Source: Toxotes chatareus (Eukaryota; Chordata; Actinopteri; Toxotidae). From it: a DNA stretch of 64,000 nucleotides. The DNA is taken from the NCBI GenBank assembly GCA_016801885.1, contig CM028895.1, positions 11,866,001 to 11,930,000 on the forward strand, written 5' to 3'. The translations under genes were made by a program, and so were the position numbers. Positions 26,273-38,800 of this stretch are shown piece by piece (within the stretch, counting starts at the first letter, position 1; every line of letters begins with the position of its first letter). The notes beneath the pieces are model-generated. The model searched no databases. It was not told where the DNA came from and was given only the letters and a program-made list of their open reading frames with translations.

Positions 26273-29129
26273 GATTATTCAATCAAGGTGGGAAAACTAC
26301 TGATTTTTTTAACCCAGCAGTATATTTTAATGTCACTATGCAACCTACACTACAGTACCATAAGAACAAATACTGGTTGTGGTCTCGGCAAGTATTCTAA
26401 ATTGTTTCTTGAAGTTGTTCAGAGTGTCCAATTGACAATAACTGTGGAAGAATTAATCTGAGTTTAAGTCACACGGTAAATCAGTCAGTTAAAAAATAAA
26501 AGAAAGAAATAATCAATCAATCAGTCTTTCAATAATCATTGGACTGTTCTTGGAAGAACCACTAAAGAAGAAGCCCTAAAGAAGGATTTAGTCTGTCTTT
26601 TTTAAAGATTACAAACAAGAAATAAAATCTCTTAATGGTTGTCTGAGCTTGTGGCTGCTTTCCTTCCGCAGGCGAGCTTCTGCTATTTTAAGCCAAAAGA
26701 AAAGTCAGCCTATAAAAGCCACTTCACAATGACAGAACCGTCAGAGTGAAGCCAAAAAAGGTCACTACAGGCCATGGAGAGTCTAACGCAAACTCTGTTT
26801 CAACTAAACCATAAGATGCCAGCGTGGAAACTGTGCAGACATTTTCCAAAGACAAAGGCAACTGCTCCTGCCAATCTTTGATACACAGAGGAGCATGTGT
26901 GCTTCTAGTTAGCAGGCCTATTAGAGGCTGAATTAATGTCACTGAATGTCCTTTTGACTTGTGCCTTTTAAGACGTGATGGTAATTGAACACAGAGACAA
27001 TAAAGTTATATTTTAAGACGAATTACATTTCCATTTGACTGAATTCTGTCATTAGTGTTGTCACTCTTTGCCATAAGGTTTTGACTTGTTAAAGTCCAAA
27101 CGAGTTCAGTAAAACATCAGCGTGATAAAAAACTTTTGGACATGCTGTGCTCTCTCCAGTCAAGCAGCTTTAAATGTCTTTGAAGATGAAGACGTCATTC
27201 AGCAAAGTGTTTTCTGCTCCCACCTTAGGTTTCTAAAGATCTGCACACATACACTACACACTATTTAAGTGGCTATTTTAAGCAGATGTCTATTGTAGTG
27301 CCAGGATGTTTTACAAACTCACGAGTAAATAATATCTTTTATATTCAAACTGTCCCAGGAATAAATCCCATATCTCACACAGTATGAAATGTTTAGTGAT
27401 AGAAATCTAATGCATATTCTCATCATGACGTGTGTCACCTCAGGCAAAGCTCATTAAATCTGCTTTATTCCAGTGGGTGATATCAGCCTGTATGTTACAA
27501 TGCACATGTCACTTAATAGAAATGGCCAAGAATATCACCCTAATATCCTGATGTAAGGCCCCAGGATTGTGTTACTGCTTGCAGTCTGGGCTGGTTTGAA
27601 GGTGCCTGTTTACTACTCTTCTTACAGCTGCTCCAACATATGGGAGGTCACCATTTAAAGTAATCAGAGACATAGGGAGTGATGGAGAGAGCAGCCAGCA
27701 GTTGGTTGTTTTATGGGTTTGGGCCACACTGCAACTCATCTTAAAATAAATAAACAATTTTACGGAGCCCGTTCTAGTTCAAGTAGCAAGCACAGCCGGG
27801 AGTTTGTTCAGTGTTTCTCAACAAAACATGACAATAGCAGCAACTCAACCAGCTCAAATTTTCAGTTGAGCAATGAGAAGTTGAAATAGTTTCAACTTCA
27901 GCTGGTTGGTTTCAGCCGCAGTTTACTGTAAAAGTAAACTGCAGCTGAAACCAAATGTGCTCTGACAGCAGAAAGAGCTCTGCAATGCCTCCACCTCCAC
28001 AGGCCTGGTTCAGGTTTTTAATTATAATTCCAGATGCCGAGGGGAGACACATGAATGTGAGTCTGTAAAATGATAAAGTCACACTGTTGCGGTTTGACTG
28101 AACACTGTAACACATGCGGAGACGGGACGAACGCTTTGAGGGAAAGAAAATTTGCAAAAGCAGCTACTCTCATGTGTTGTAAGGATTTACGAGGTGAATA
28201 GATGTTGTGAAAGATCCCCAGACAACCCACCAGTTACAAAAAAACAACACAAACACTGCAGCAAGGGGCTACGTCAGCTTTCACAGCCCTTGCGTGACAC
28301 AACTCTTGCTTCTGCTAAGCCATGGCCCAACCACAGAGGGTGAGGCATTCTCTGGGATACAACTCAAGCAGCACACAACTTTGTGCAACATTTTTGCATC
28401 ACTGATGTTAGAAAACAGTGGATAAGCATCAATAAACAATCAAATTTATCCAGGAAAGGCTTGTAAATTCTCTTGAAAAACACAATCTGAGATGTCATCA
28501 TGTGGATTTCTATGGAAGCAAGTGAATCACAGTCTCATGAGAAACTAAAGACCTAATTAGTGCATATTACAGAGCTCTTAACATTGACATTTAAATACCA
28601 CAGAACTCCAGGATAATTTGAAGTCAACCTATTTGAATTTATGTGATTTGAACTCCCCATTTTGTTTACACACTTTTCCACCTATTTCAAGACTTATTGG
28701 AAGTAATCCGGTGTCCAGTGTTCATAAAAATGTTCTTCAGGTATTCATACTTTTGTTTATTTCAGGCACCAAAATTGAAGATGAAAAATTCAGACCTGGA
28801 CAGCTGAGCTACAGAGGGTAATTCTTCATCGGACAGAACGTAACCTGACTGAGGACTGAGGTCTGACTGATCTTTAATAGCCTGGATGTTCCAAGTTTGA
28901 ATTTTTAATCTGGAATTTTGGTGTCTAAATTTTACTGACCCAAATACATCCCAAACTCTTAAAGTATAAACACTAGTTTATACTTTCAGAGTGACATTTT
29001 TCAGCAAGGAAATATAGATGATCAAACAGATTTAACTGTACACTTTCTGTGCCAAAGCAGGCCACTAAAATGTTTGCTTTATGCTACCTAAAAAGTTCAC
29101 AGATGTTACTCACCTCCTCCTCTTTCCAG
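26273..29129. other. Intergenic upstream of the secreted-protein gene
   Basis: No coding exon is firmly supported. A stacked inverted-repeat segment lies at 27,848-27,954. A short segment at about 28,766-28,817 is flanked by TTTATTTCAG and GTAATT and could be a 5' non-coding exon of the gene starting at 29,136; that is a guess. Confidence 0.4.
27906..27954. repeat. 21-bp inverted repeat (20 of 21 paired)
   Basis: Arms 27,906-27,926 and 27,934-27,954 are reverse complements except at one position, around a 7-nt loop (TGTAAAA). Just upstream, AGTTGAAA and TTTCAACT form a second 8-bp stem with a 3-nt loop (27,879-27,897). AACCAGCT (27,848) pairs with AGCTGGTT (27,900), so alternative foldings compete. 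Confidence 0.85.
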
Positions 29130-29135
29130 GTTACC

Positions 29136-30264
29136 ATGTGGCGTTGTTGGATGCCATTCATCTTGGCCTGGGTATCCATGGGAACCCCAATGCTCTGCCA
29201 AAGTGGGGATGGTGATTGGGGTTCAGGCTTTGGTGTTTATTCTGCCGTAATGGCCACCAATGACACATCTCAGGCAGTTGGTGATGAGCCTGCGAGGATG
29301 AAAAACAACCATGACTGGATCGCATCAGCTGCATTTTCACCATCACCCTCACCTACGCTGCACTTTGAGCCCCACCCGGACAAGTGCTCGGTGCACTTCA
29401 GCACTAACACTGCTTCAGCCCGAAGGCTGAAGGCCCAGAAAGAGGAGCTGGCTTATCTGCAGGCCATCAAGCGCGGAAACGAAGCGGTGATGGAGAACTT
29501 GGTGCAGTTCGTGGAGGCAGAGCTGGGAGAGCAGAGTTATGAGGACGTAATCAAAGAAAATATTATCGGCATCCAGGAGGACCACAAGAGCTGCCATGAG
29601 GTGGTGGAGAAAGCTGAAGAAGATCTAGAAAAGCAGCTGGAGGGGGACGTGTTGGACGCCTTCGCTGGGATGCAGAAGTGAGTGCAGTAAATCAAATGTG
29701 ATTGTACTGAACTTCATTAAATTAATGGTTAAAATGTAAAGAGAGCAGATGTTTGTTATTTGCAAATATTTTATAAAATAAGTAATTAAAATAACAATGA
29801 ACAGTTAAATTATTAATGAGAACATTCAATAGTTGTGGCCTGAGAGATGAATAATTGGAGTCCAGTAAGTCACCTGACATGTAGCGGCATGCCCCTTAGA
29901 GGAAGCTGAAGTATCTAAAGCAGACACATTCATTTGTTGAATACAAAGTGGCCTAAAATACAGAACATATTATGGTGCACCTCTAAATTTTCTATTATTT
30001 TTACAAATAATCCTGCTTTAATGCTTGTGATTTCTTCACTTACTCAATCTCTCCACACATCTGCCCTTGTTTCCTCCTCCCCTTCACTCCACCTGGTGAC
30101 CTGGACTGTTCGTCTTCTGGAGCAGAATCAGAGAAGAGTCCTTGGCTTTTGAAGACATGCTTCGTACTGCAGTGGACATCGCCAACAGGCTAGAGACCAC
30201 ATCACAGGCCCTGCAGGCCTCATTCACCAAGCAGCTGAAAGACATTACCAAAATCCATCACTGA
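29136..30264 (+). CDS. Predicted secreted coiled-coil protein, unnamed, 226 aa
   Basis: Two coding exons, 29,136-29,677 and 30,126-30,264, join in phase (donor AA|GTGAGT, acceptor GAGCAG|AATC) to give 226 residues. The ATG is chosen because a strong 3' splice site (CTCCTCTTTCCAG) lies 6 nt upstream and the context GTTACCATG is favourable. Residues 1-21 look like a signal peptide (MWR followed by a hydrophobic run ending MLCQ). An N-glycosylation sequon NDT is at Asn42, and residues 60-80 are Pro/Ser-rich. From about residue 95 to the end the chain is charged and heptad-like, suggesting alpha-helical coiled coil, with Cys84 and Cys153 available for a disulfide. No transmembrane segment follows. 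It ends 2.1 kb before the chrna2 start on the same strand. I do not recognise the family. Splicing and coding status are well supported; function is unknown. Confidence 0.8.
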
Positions 30265-31468
30265 AGAAGCATTGAAAAGCTTTTAAAAACTGTTCACATG
30301 TCATCCTCTAACTCATGGAAGATGCACCAACTGTAAGAATCAACAAAGACGAAGCTCTGACAATTGATCATTTTACCACATGTGAAAGATGAAAGAAAAC
30401 AGCAAAAACAAATTTTTGGGTGAAAAAAAAACCACATTTCCCTCTTACGGAAGTTATACCCCCAGTAACCCATAAAATATTTTTTTCCACCCACGCATTA
30501 TTTGTGGAATTTGGTGAGGTCAAACATGGCAACAGTATGTGGTGCAGGTTTGAGCCAAGTTGAGTGTTTATGGATCAAACTAGATTGGCCTTTGGAGACC
30601 AAACATAATGACTCTGTTAGTCTTCTACAGAGGAAGCTATGGAACGGCCATCTGGTTCCAGGGTGAGGATGGAGGCCAGGATACACTTACGATGACTAGT
30701 GTGTTTCAAAGGTGATTTTTTTTTTTTGGCAAATGTGAAAAAAAAAGAAAAAGAAGAAAAAAGAAGACTGCAACAAGGGCAGCTTTGTTATACGGAAATA
30801 TCTGTGGACAAGACATTGCATATATGACTAGACAGTTCCTGTCATCAGGAAGAAATACGTGGGGACACAACCATAAGAAAACTCGATAAAGCTCTTAAAA
30901 CAGAGAAACTCTGAATATGCACATTGTTTAAAGAAATGCTTGTAAGGTCATGTGTTTGTTGGATTTACCCGTTCAAACGTGACAGTAAAGCTTTAGTTTT
31001 GTGTCCACTTCCACTGTTGACAATGTGAATTGTTCGCTATTGCCACAACTCATGAGAGCAAATGCTTTGATTTTATTTGCAATCAGAAAATATGTAATTG
31101 TATGAATTTGTATGATATGAAGTACATATGATCCAGTAAAGAGCAACAAACAAAACACATCAGCCTTTCATTTACTCTTTAGAGCTTAAAATATCTTCTG
31201 TTGCCATCTCTTGTGATGTTTGCACAGCTTCTACTCTCATATTGATTTTTTTTTTTTTTTTTGGGGGGACTAAAACTTCACTAAGCATAATCATTCACCT
31301 AGTCTGCCCTCTAGCTGTTTTCAGTAGAAATATCCCACAGACCTTTGTTTACTTAATGTTCAATCAAATCAATTAATGGTCGGCCTTCAGTCTTTTGGAG
31401 CAAACAGGGTCTAATTTGCGATTTTGATAAATCATTTTCCATTCAGTAACAAATTCGACAGTGAATCC

Positions 31469-31526
<58 letters not shown>

Positions 31527-31740
31527 AATGTGTGTGAGAAAGACAGTGAGCAAGAGGGAGACAGGAGGAGGGACTGTTATAGGTACAAGAGGAAAGACGC
31601 GAAGTACTCAGATGTGGCCTGTCTTCCCAGGGTGGAGGATGCTGCTTTACGGACCTAATGACTAAGTGTGGCCACTAACAAAGCTTCTAATCATGGAAAA
31701 GAACTTAATATAACATGTTAAATGGATACCAAAGTCTTAT
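30265..31740. other. 3' flank of secreted-protein gene / intergenic
   Basis: The 3' UTR of the preceding gene must lie here. I see no clean AATAAA, only AGTAAA variants near 30,983 and 31,134. Also contains poly-T at about 31,245-31,262 and the (TG)n tract at 31,470-31,523. Confidence 0.5.
31470..31523. repeat. (TG)n microsatellite upstream of chrna2
   Basis: About 27 GT/TG dinucleotides without interruption, followed by a TATGAATG break and a short TGTGTG. It lies about 0.8 kb before the chrna2 start codon. Confidence 0.95.
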
Positions 31741-31759
31741 GTTAGGTTACCAGGGACGC

Positions 31760-32318
31760 GTAAATCCTTGGCACCCCGCGCAAAAAAAAAGCTGGAATTG
31801 TTTTGGATAATTTATTTACGCAGCGCCGAGCCGGTCTGTTTTTCCGTGATTTTAATCTCTTGAGACCAGACTTGAACTGGCAGTTTCACGAACCGGAACT
31901 TAAGTCTGCAAGAAGAAACCAGATGTAGGCTCCAGTGTTAACGCTGCCGCTCCCTGATTCAGCACCGAGTGATGGATAGCTCTCCGACTCGGTGCGCGGA
32001 AACAGAAGGTACAGTACCCGCTCTCATCCACTCCCGACAGGGCTGACAGAGGGCAGGCTGGCACATCTATCGATGCTGAGCTTTAGGGAGAAGACAGTGA
32101 AGTTATTCAGTCAGACTACCGTCATAATCCCTTCCTCCGCCCACAGAGTTTATATATGTAAAGAAACAGCCGTAGTGACAGTTGCGGTGAAGTTGTCCTA
32201 ACATGCCTCCCAGCTCCGAAGATGTCACATTTTGCTCACTCATCACGGTTTCAAGGTAACGTTTTGACAGCGGACGGAAACACCTCCGGGGAAGTTGGAC
32301 TCCTCTTTCACACCAGAG
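31760..32318 (+). promoter_or_regulatory. Probable chrna2 promoter / 5' UTR
   Basis: A relatively GC- and CpG-rich stretch (CCCCGCGC, CAGCGCCGAGCCGG, CTCGGTGCGCGG) immediately before the signal-peptide exon, in otherwise AT-rich DNA. No TATA box is evident and the transcription start cannot be placed. Several upstream ATGs exist, so the leader may contain short upstream frames or an intron. Confidence 0.4.
31958..31980 (+). promoter_or_regulatory. Candidate split RE1/NRSE (REST site)
   Basis: A perfect left half-site TTCAGCACC (31,958-31,966) is followed by GGATAGC (31,974-31,980), one base from the right half-site GGACAGC. The half-sites start 16 bp apart instead of the canonical 11. REST is known to bind such split sites with 16-19 bp spacing. 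The location just upstream of a neuronal receptor gene fits, but occupancy is inference. Confidence 0.4.
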
Positions 32319-32803
32319 ATGGGACACGACCACCTGTTCTCCTGGAGGACGGCGGTCGTGTGGTCGCTGCTGCTCTTTCAGTCCGGTAAGGTACTTTAAA
32401 AACTATTTCCTGGTGTTTTCTATGTGCTTTTCGGTAAATGAAAACACAATTCTAATTCTGTCAGATACAACAGTCCGAGTGTAGCCTACCTCTCAGTCTT
32501 CACACCACAACTCCCATAAGCCTCCTCTCATGTTCAGATAATTCATCCCCACGCGCAAATCTACTAAAGGCTACAACGTTAAGTTACCTCGCCTCGTGCA
32601 CAGGTGCGGTTTGTATTTGTTTCACATCTTAGTTATGTGATACAGTGTCCGACCGTTGATTCATTTGGTCCCGCAGCATAAATGAACTCTGACTGATTTA
32701 TTTTTTTAAGACCTCTTTGCTCCTCTTCAGCAGCAGAGAAGGTAAATTCATCATTCTTTCATTGACCATGCAAATTCAGAAACTGTCAAAGAGAAGCAAT
32801 GTA

Positions 32804-32836
<33 letters not shown>

Positions 32837-35800
32837 TAAACAAACATTTCGTTTTGAGCAAACAGAAAATATTCCACACAATATGCTACAACTGGTGTCA
32901 TGTTTATATTTTCACAAGATAAAGGTGCATTGTTATGGTCAGAACCTGGAGCAGGTTTCTGGGTTCAGCTCCACAGTTAATTCCAGTTAATTTTTTTTTT
33001 TTTGGTAAGAAAATATATAAACTACTTTGATACAAGAACTGTTGTGCACATTGACTGCTGCTGCTGCTGCTGTGCACATTTTCAAGATCTTTTTGTGGAC
33101 ATATATTGTGGAAACTGTCTAAGGCAATATCAGTTCATTTCATTTGGACTTTAAATCCATCAAGCCTGACAGTGGGAGTTGGGGCACCTCTCACTGAGTG
33201 TCAATCCAGGGGCTTTTACATGGACATGGACAATTTACCATGTCTGATGTCTTTTCACTCAAATGCAAGCAAGGATTGTGCACACAAGCTAGTACACACT
33301 CAGAGGTGGAAGATAACATATGTCACGTTGTAACATAAAGAGATCCTACATCCCCTCCCTCCATCTCCACATGCTACAGCAGTCAAATGTGCAGGTACTT
33401 GATCTCTTGCCAATTTACTTCTCATTATGGCACTGACACCTCAGCTCAGCTCTGAGTTCAGCTCTCACACTTGCAATTTTAGACAACTCAGAAAATTGTT
33501 GCATGTTGTTTTTTAAACTGAACTTTTTTTTTTTTTTTTTACTATAAAAGTATATGACAGCCCAATTTTGCCAAGAGCGCCTCTGGCCTGAGAAGCTGCT
33601 GACTCGATCATCCAAACTGGTCGGGGCTTCATACACCTCGCCAAGGGGTTTGGCCACGGTCCAACATCCACGGCCCAGTGTGCTGGATGTTGGAGGTGTC
33701 ATCTCAAAGTCTCTGCTGACAGGAGGCTTTGATCTATGCCACCCAAGAGCTCCTTTTTTTTTTATTTTTCAACCTCCACATCTGGTTCTTCCCAGATGCA
33801 TGGAGAGATGAACACACACTGTTATGACTGTCAAGAGAGCAGATAAGAAGCCTCTGGTGCGTGCTTGTTTGCCAAATTGAATTTAGTTCATGATGACTGG
33901 AGATGAGCCCAAGTGTACCTTGGGTAAATTAACAGTGAATTCACATACTATGCATGTGTCCCTCTGGCTAGTCTCTGTGCAGCATTTAAGCCCCTCACCT
34001 GGCTGTCCTCCACTGGACTGGCCTACATTTATGGGTTGTAAAGACTTGTCACTGTTCTCGTCAGAACCACAACTCACCCATGGACAGGTAATGATGTGGC
34101 CTTGGCTACGCAGCCATGACTGCTGCCAGATGCGGGTGGTCCAAGGTCTTGTTTTAGGATCCTTGATGGTAGTGTACACTTCAATGGGCTGCATTAAACC
34201 TTTGCAGAGCCAAACAGAGCTCTAGAGGGAGCGTGGTGCTGATGGCCTGTAAAACCATTAGAATCTCAGCTGAATTGTTTGTATTGATTTTTGAGATTTG
34301 GCTTTTAAATCTTAAATCAAGTTTTGTTTCTGTACATTAAACAATGGACAAATTTCATCCATTTGTAAAACATCTGATTGCTTAAAGGAACAGTGTGACA
34401 TTTTGGAAAGTCATCCAAAATTCAAATTGCTTAAATTGGCATTTTTTTGTGTCCAACTGTTTTGTGGCACATAACTGTCCATTGTCCTTTTTACATTTAT
34501 GCTTCCGTACAGATTAAACCAATAACATATAACATGGTAGTTAGTGAATATTAGAGGTGCCAATATGGGGATTTTGTTACCTTTGGACAGAGACCAGCTG
34601 TTGTTATTGGTGTATATCAGCTCACAGGTAACAAGTAATCGCAGTTCACTAATGCCAGAGATACATTTCAAGTAGTTGGGAAACAGTGCCACCATTACAT
34701 AGTTTAGTACATAGTTTGCCAAACTGAGCATCCCACTCAGAACATACCTTCCAGTATCAAACACACGCGATCTGCTTCAAGCGAAAACTGTCAGTTAATT
34801 GTTTCATGCATCAGTTGTAACACAGAGTGACAGACAGCTCAACAATAAACACCCTCCACTACAGAGAAATTAGCTCACCTCCACTTAACACTAGCAAGTA
34901 ATGATGTGTGTAATTGACTCTGACTACACTGATGAAAGTGAAAAGCGGTAATCCCCAAGGGACGGGATTCCTGCCTATTTCCGTGCTAGTAAAAAAAAAT
35001 AATATGGTGGCTCGGTCTGAGCTTGTGTGCAAATCTGTCTAGACTGCATATACAATATACAACAATAATCAATTCGATTAAGCCCCCGCTCACTGTGAAG
35101 TCACACGTGCATAGCAATAACACTTAATAAGATAAAGAGAAGAGGTTACCATTGAAACGGTGTTGCTGTTGAGGGAGGAGAGATAAGTCTCCAGTCTCCA
35201 CCTACCCACCTTGAGAGATTTTCGCAGGCGAATCTCGTGGGAAGCTCAGCTCAAGAGATCAAAAGATTTGCTAAGATGTGGAAAAGTGGATAAGACCTTA
35301 CCAAGAAAAGTCTCAGATGTTTTTCGCGCAGGCTTTGTGTGCAGAAACACCATGATGTTCACAACACTCACCCTCACTCCCAAAAGCCACAGTATCATGC
35401 CAGCCTGATTTACTGTTGTTTGTTAAGTGAGGATTAGGGGGGAGACACGGATGAGAGAACATGAATATGATCCCTATATACTGTGTAATTCTCTTACTCC
35501 TGTCCTCTGCCATTTAATTACTATGCTCCCTGTATATCATACCATCAGATAGTAACTGCTGAATGCCAACAAAACAAAGCCACACGTTAACACTATTCAA
35601 ATGGCCATGATGTCAAAATATCAAGACGACATCTGAGCAAACATCAGCCGCTTTACTTTTTAACAGTGCCATATCAGCTTATTTAAATGTTGAAAAACTC
35701 TGTATTTGCAAGAGAGCTGGTTTCCAGAAATATTTTATGGCTTTTTTTAACTCAATATTTAAATCTGAAAAAAAGATGGGAGTGAAATTGAATAGAATCT

Positions 35801-38800
35801 GGACTTTCAGTGTATCTGTCTTCTATAAATGTTAACAGCTAACAGAGGGGTGGTACTGTTTAAATTAATGGAAATAATGTGTCCACAGTTCTTTGTCATG
35901 AGAAGACGCACTCGCATGCTGAGGATGAGCTCTTCAAGACGCTGTTTGCCGGTTACAACAAGTGGTCAAGGCCTGTCCCGAACATTTCTGATGTGGTCAT
36001 CGTCAAGTTTGGACTGTCCATAGCACAGCTCATTGACGTGGTGAGTCCTTTAAGTATGGACTGTTAACATGTTTGTCCAATTTATATGGTATATAAAAAC
36101 TCTAACAAATAACAGATATTATATTTAAACTCGAGCTCTTTTTGGTGGTGGCTGTCGATTCACCTAAAATTATAATTGTGATGTTAAATATTTTACAGTT
36201 AATGTTTTATTATTTAAAAAGATGCCATATTAAAAGGCCTCATAATAAGGTTATTCTCTCTTTGATAGAAACCCCTTTACTGAAAACATGTATTTTTATT
36301 TATGAGTTTGGTTCAAAATGGAACAAAGTGCTACATATTTAAAGCTCAGACTGAGCAAAAGACGAGAAGTTTGTTTTTAAGCGCAATAACTAGCTTCGAT
36401 TTGTGCGATCAATACTCCATTGCCCTCCCTGTGCTAGGCAAAACTTGGCACTGCAAGTTTAACACAGGTTATTCCACCGCATGTGATGGGATTTTAATAT
36501 ACAGTAGCAAAAAACAAACTTTGGAGAACTGCATTAAGCGCCCTCTGCCATGTCACAGCAAAACCTGTTTCAGAACACTTCACATCCATCAAGTCACTGA
36601 AGTCGCTGCAAGCTATATTTGGGTCTGCTTTGACAATCCTCCAGAAACCCCTCACATGCAGTATACTCTTCTGGCCTGAACCCCCGGGCTGACAGCCTCA
36701 ACTCCGTCTCTGAGTGTCTCTCCCTGTCTGTGTCTGTCTCTGTCTGCTAGGATGAGAAGAACCAGATGATGACAACCAACGTGTGGCTTAAACAGGTCAG
36801 GGGGAAAAAAAAAAAGAAAAAAAAAAAATGTGTCAGTGTTTTATTTATCATTAATATTTGTTTCCTTAAAGTAGGGATGTGATGACATTAAATGTTAAAA
36901 ATATGACATTTTTGACAAGGTTCTTGAAGAAGTGAATGACTTGAATGACAATTAAATAAAGGATCACAGCCCCCAAAACATCTCTGCTGTTTGTGTCTCG
37001 CAGGAGTGGAATGACTACAAGCTTCGCTGGAGACCGTCTGACTATGACAACGTGACGTCCATCAGAGTGCCGTCAGAGCTCATATGGGTACCTGACATTG
37101 TCCTCTATAACAAGTAAGTGAGATGAGAATAATTTAACAGTAAAAAAGAAAAAAAAACTTAACATTACAGCTGCAACTAATGATTACTTTTGTTTTCATT
37201 TAATCTGCAGATTATTCTCTCAATTAACTATTAATCATTTTGTTATGTTCAGATGTTCAGATTTCTTCAGGTATTCAGTTTATTGTCATAGAAGACTAAG
37301 AAAATCAACAAATACTCACATTTGAGCAGCTTGGCCCACAGATTGGTTTTATTTTGGCCTTCAAGTTTTTCTAAATTGATAACTTCATTTTTCACATTAT
37401 TGCCAATTAATTATCTGTCAATTAACTACTTGATTCATTAACTAATCTACACAGCTCTGCATAACATACGCTCAACATCTAAGGGGTTTCATGATCAGGT
37501 CAAGGTCTATTACACTGAGAAGGTAATAGAAATGTAAGAGTGAATGGTTGTAACCTTGCAAACAAACTTGAAAGAAAAGTGTAACAGCTACTCATCACTC
37601 AGTGATAAACTGGTTCAAATAGATGCCCATTGACTGGATGATATCTGGAAGGAAGATGGCGCCATCTAGTGGACTCATGCAATACATGTCCTGCTTCCTT
37701 GTTAGGATTTCTATACCTTGTCATTTTAAAGTACAAATCATATTACATTACTCTTCCCGTGTCAGTGACAACTCCTACAACTACTACTACTGGTGCAGTT
37801 CATTTATGTGAAAATAAAGACTGCACTGTGAAATTAATCACTTTTGACAAACCTCTCCCCTCTCCTAAATTTCACCTCATGGAGATTAAACCGAGATGGT
37901 TAATGATGGCAGTTCTTCACCGTAGAGCCTGTGTACTCACGATCTATACGTGAAATTAAAAAAAAAAAAAAGATGCGACACTGATGAAATGATAAGGACT
38001 CATTATCACATCTCCAGCAGAAGCTATTATCACCTTTAAAGCGATAAATGGAGGGGAGATTACTGCAGAAGATTATCATCGGGGAAGTCGTAACAGTTTT
38101 TCACTGCATGGTTTCTAAAATGAAAAACAAAGTTTGTTTTTCAGTAAAAATGGGTACCAGGACTTTTCACAATCTGTTATTTTAGCCTTTGTTCTCAGAT
38201 ACTTAAAACTGAGGGCAAATGCTGCATGTTATATGATGAATTCTGCTTTTCCAGTGCGGACGGTGAGTTTGCTGTGACTCACATGACAAAAGCTCACCTC
38301 TTCCACACGGGTAAAGTTCGCTGGGTCCCACCTGCCATTTACAAGAGCTCCTGCAGCATCGATGTCACTTTCTTCCCCTTTGATCAGCAGAACTGTAAAA
38401 TGAAGTTTGGCTCTTGGACCTACGACAAGGCCAAGATTGACCTCGAGCGAATTGAAAACACTGTGGATCTCAACAACTACTGGGAGAGTGGCGAATGGGC
38501 CATCATCAACGCCGTGGGAACGTACAACACAAAGAAATATGACTGCTGCCACGAGATCTACCCAGACATCACCTACTTCTTTATCATCCGAAGGCTTCCC
38601 CTGTTTTACACCATCAACCTCATCATCCCCTGTTTGCTGATCTCTTGCCTCACTGTCTTGGTTTTCTATCTGCCCTCAGACTGTGGTGAGAAGATCACCC
38701 TGTGCATCTCTGTGCTACTGTCCCTCACTGTCTTCCTTCTCCTCATCACAGAGATAATACCGTCCACGTCCCTCGTCATTCCTCTCATCGGAGAGTACCT

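Noticed and set aside
29049..29135. Upstream in-frame ATG of the secreted-protein gene at 29,049
   Set aside because: A strong polypyrimidine tract and AG lie between it and the ATG at 29,136, and only the later ATG gives a signal peptide at the N-terminus.
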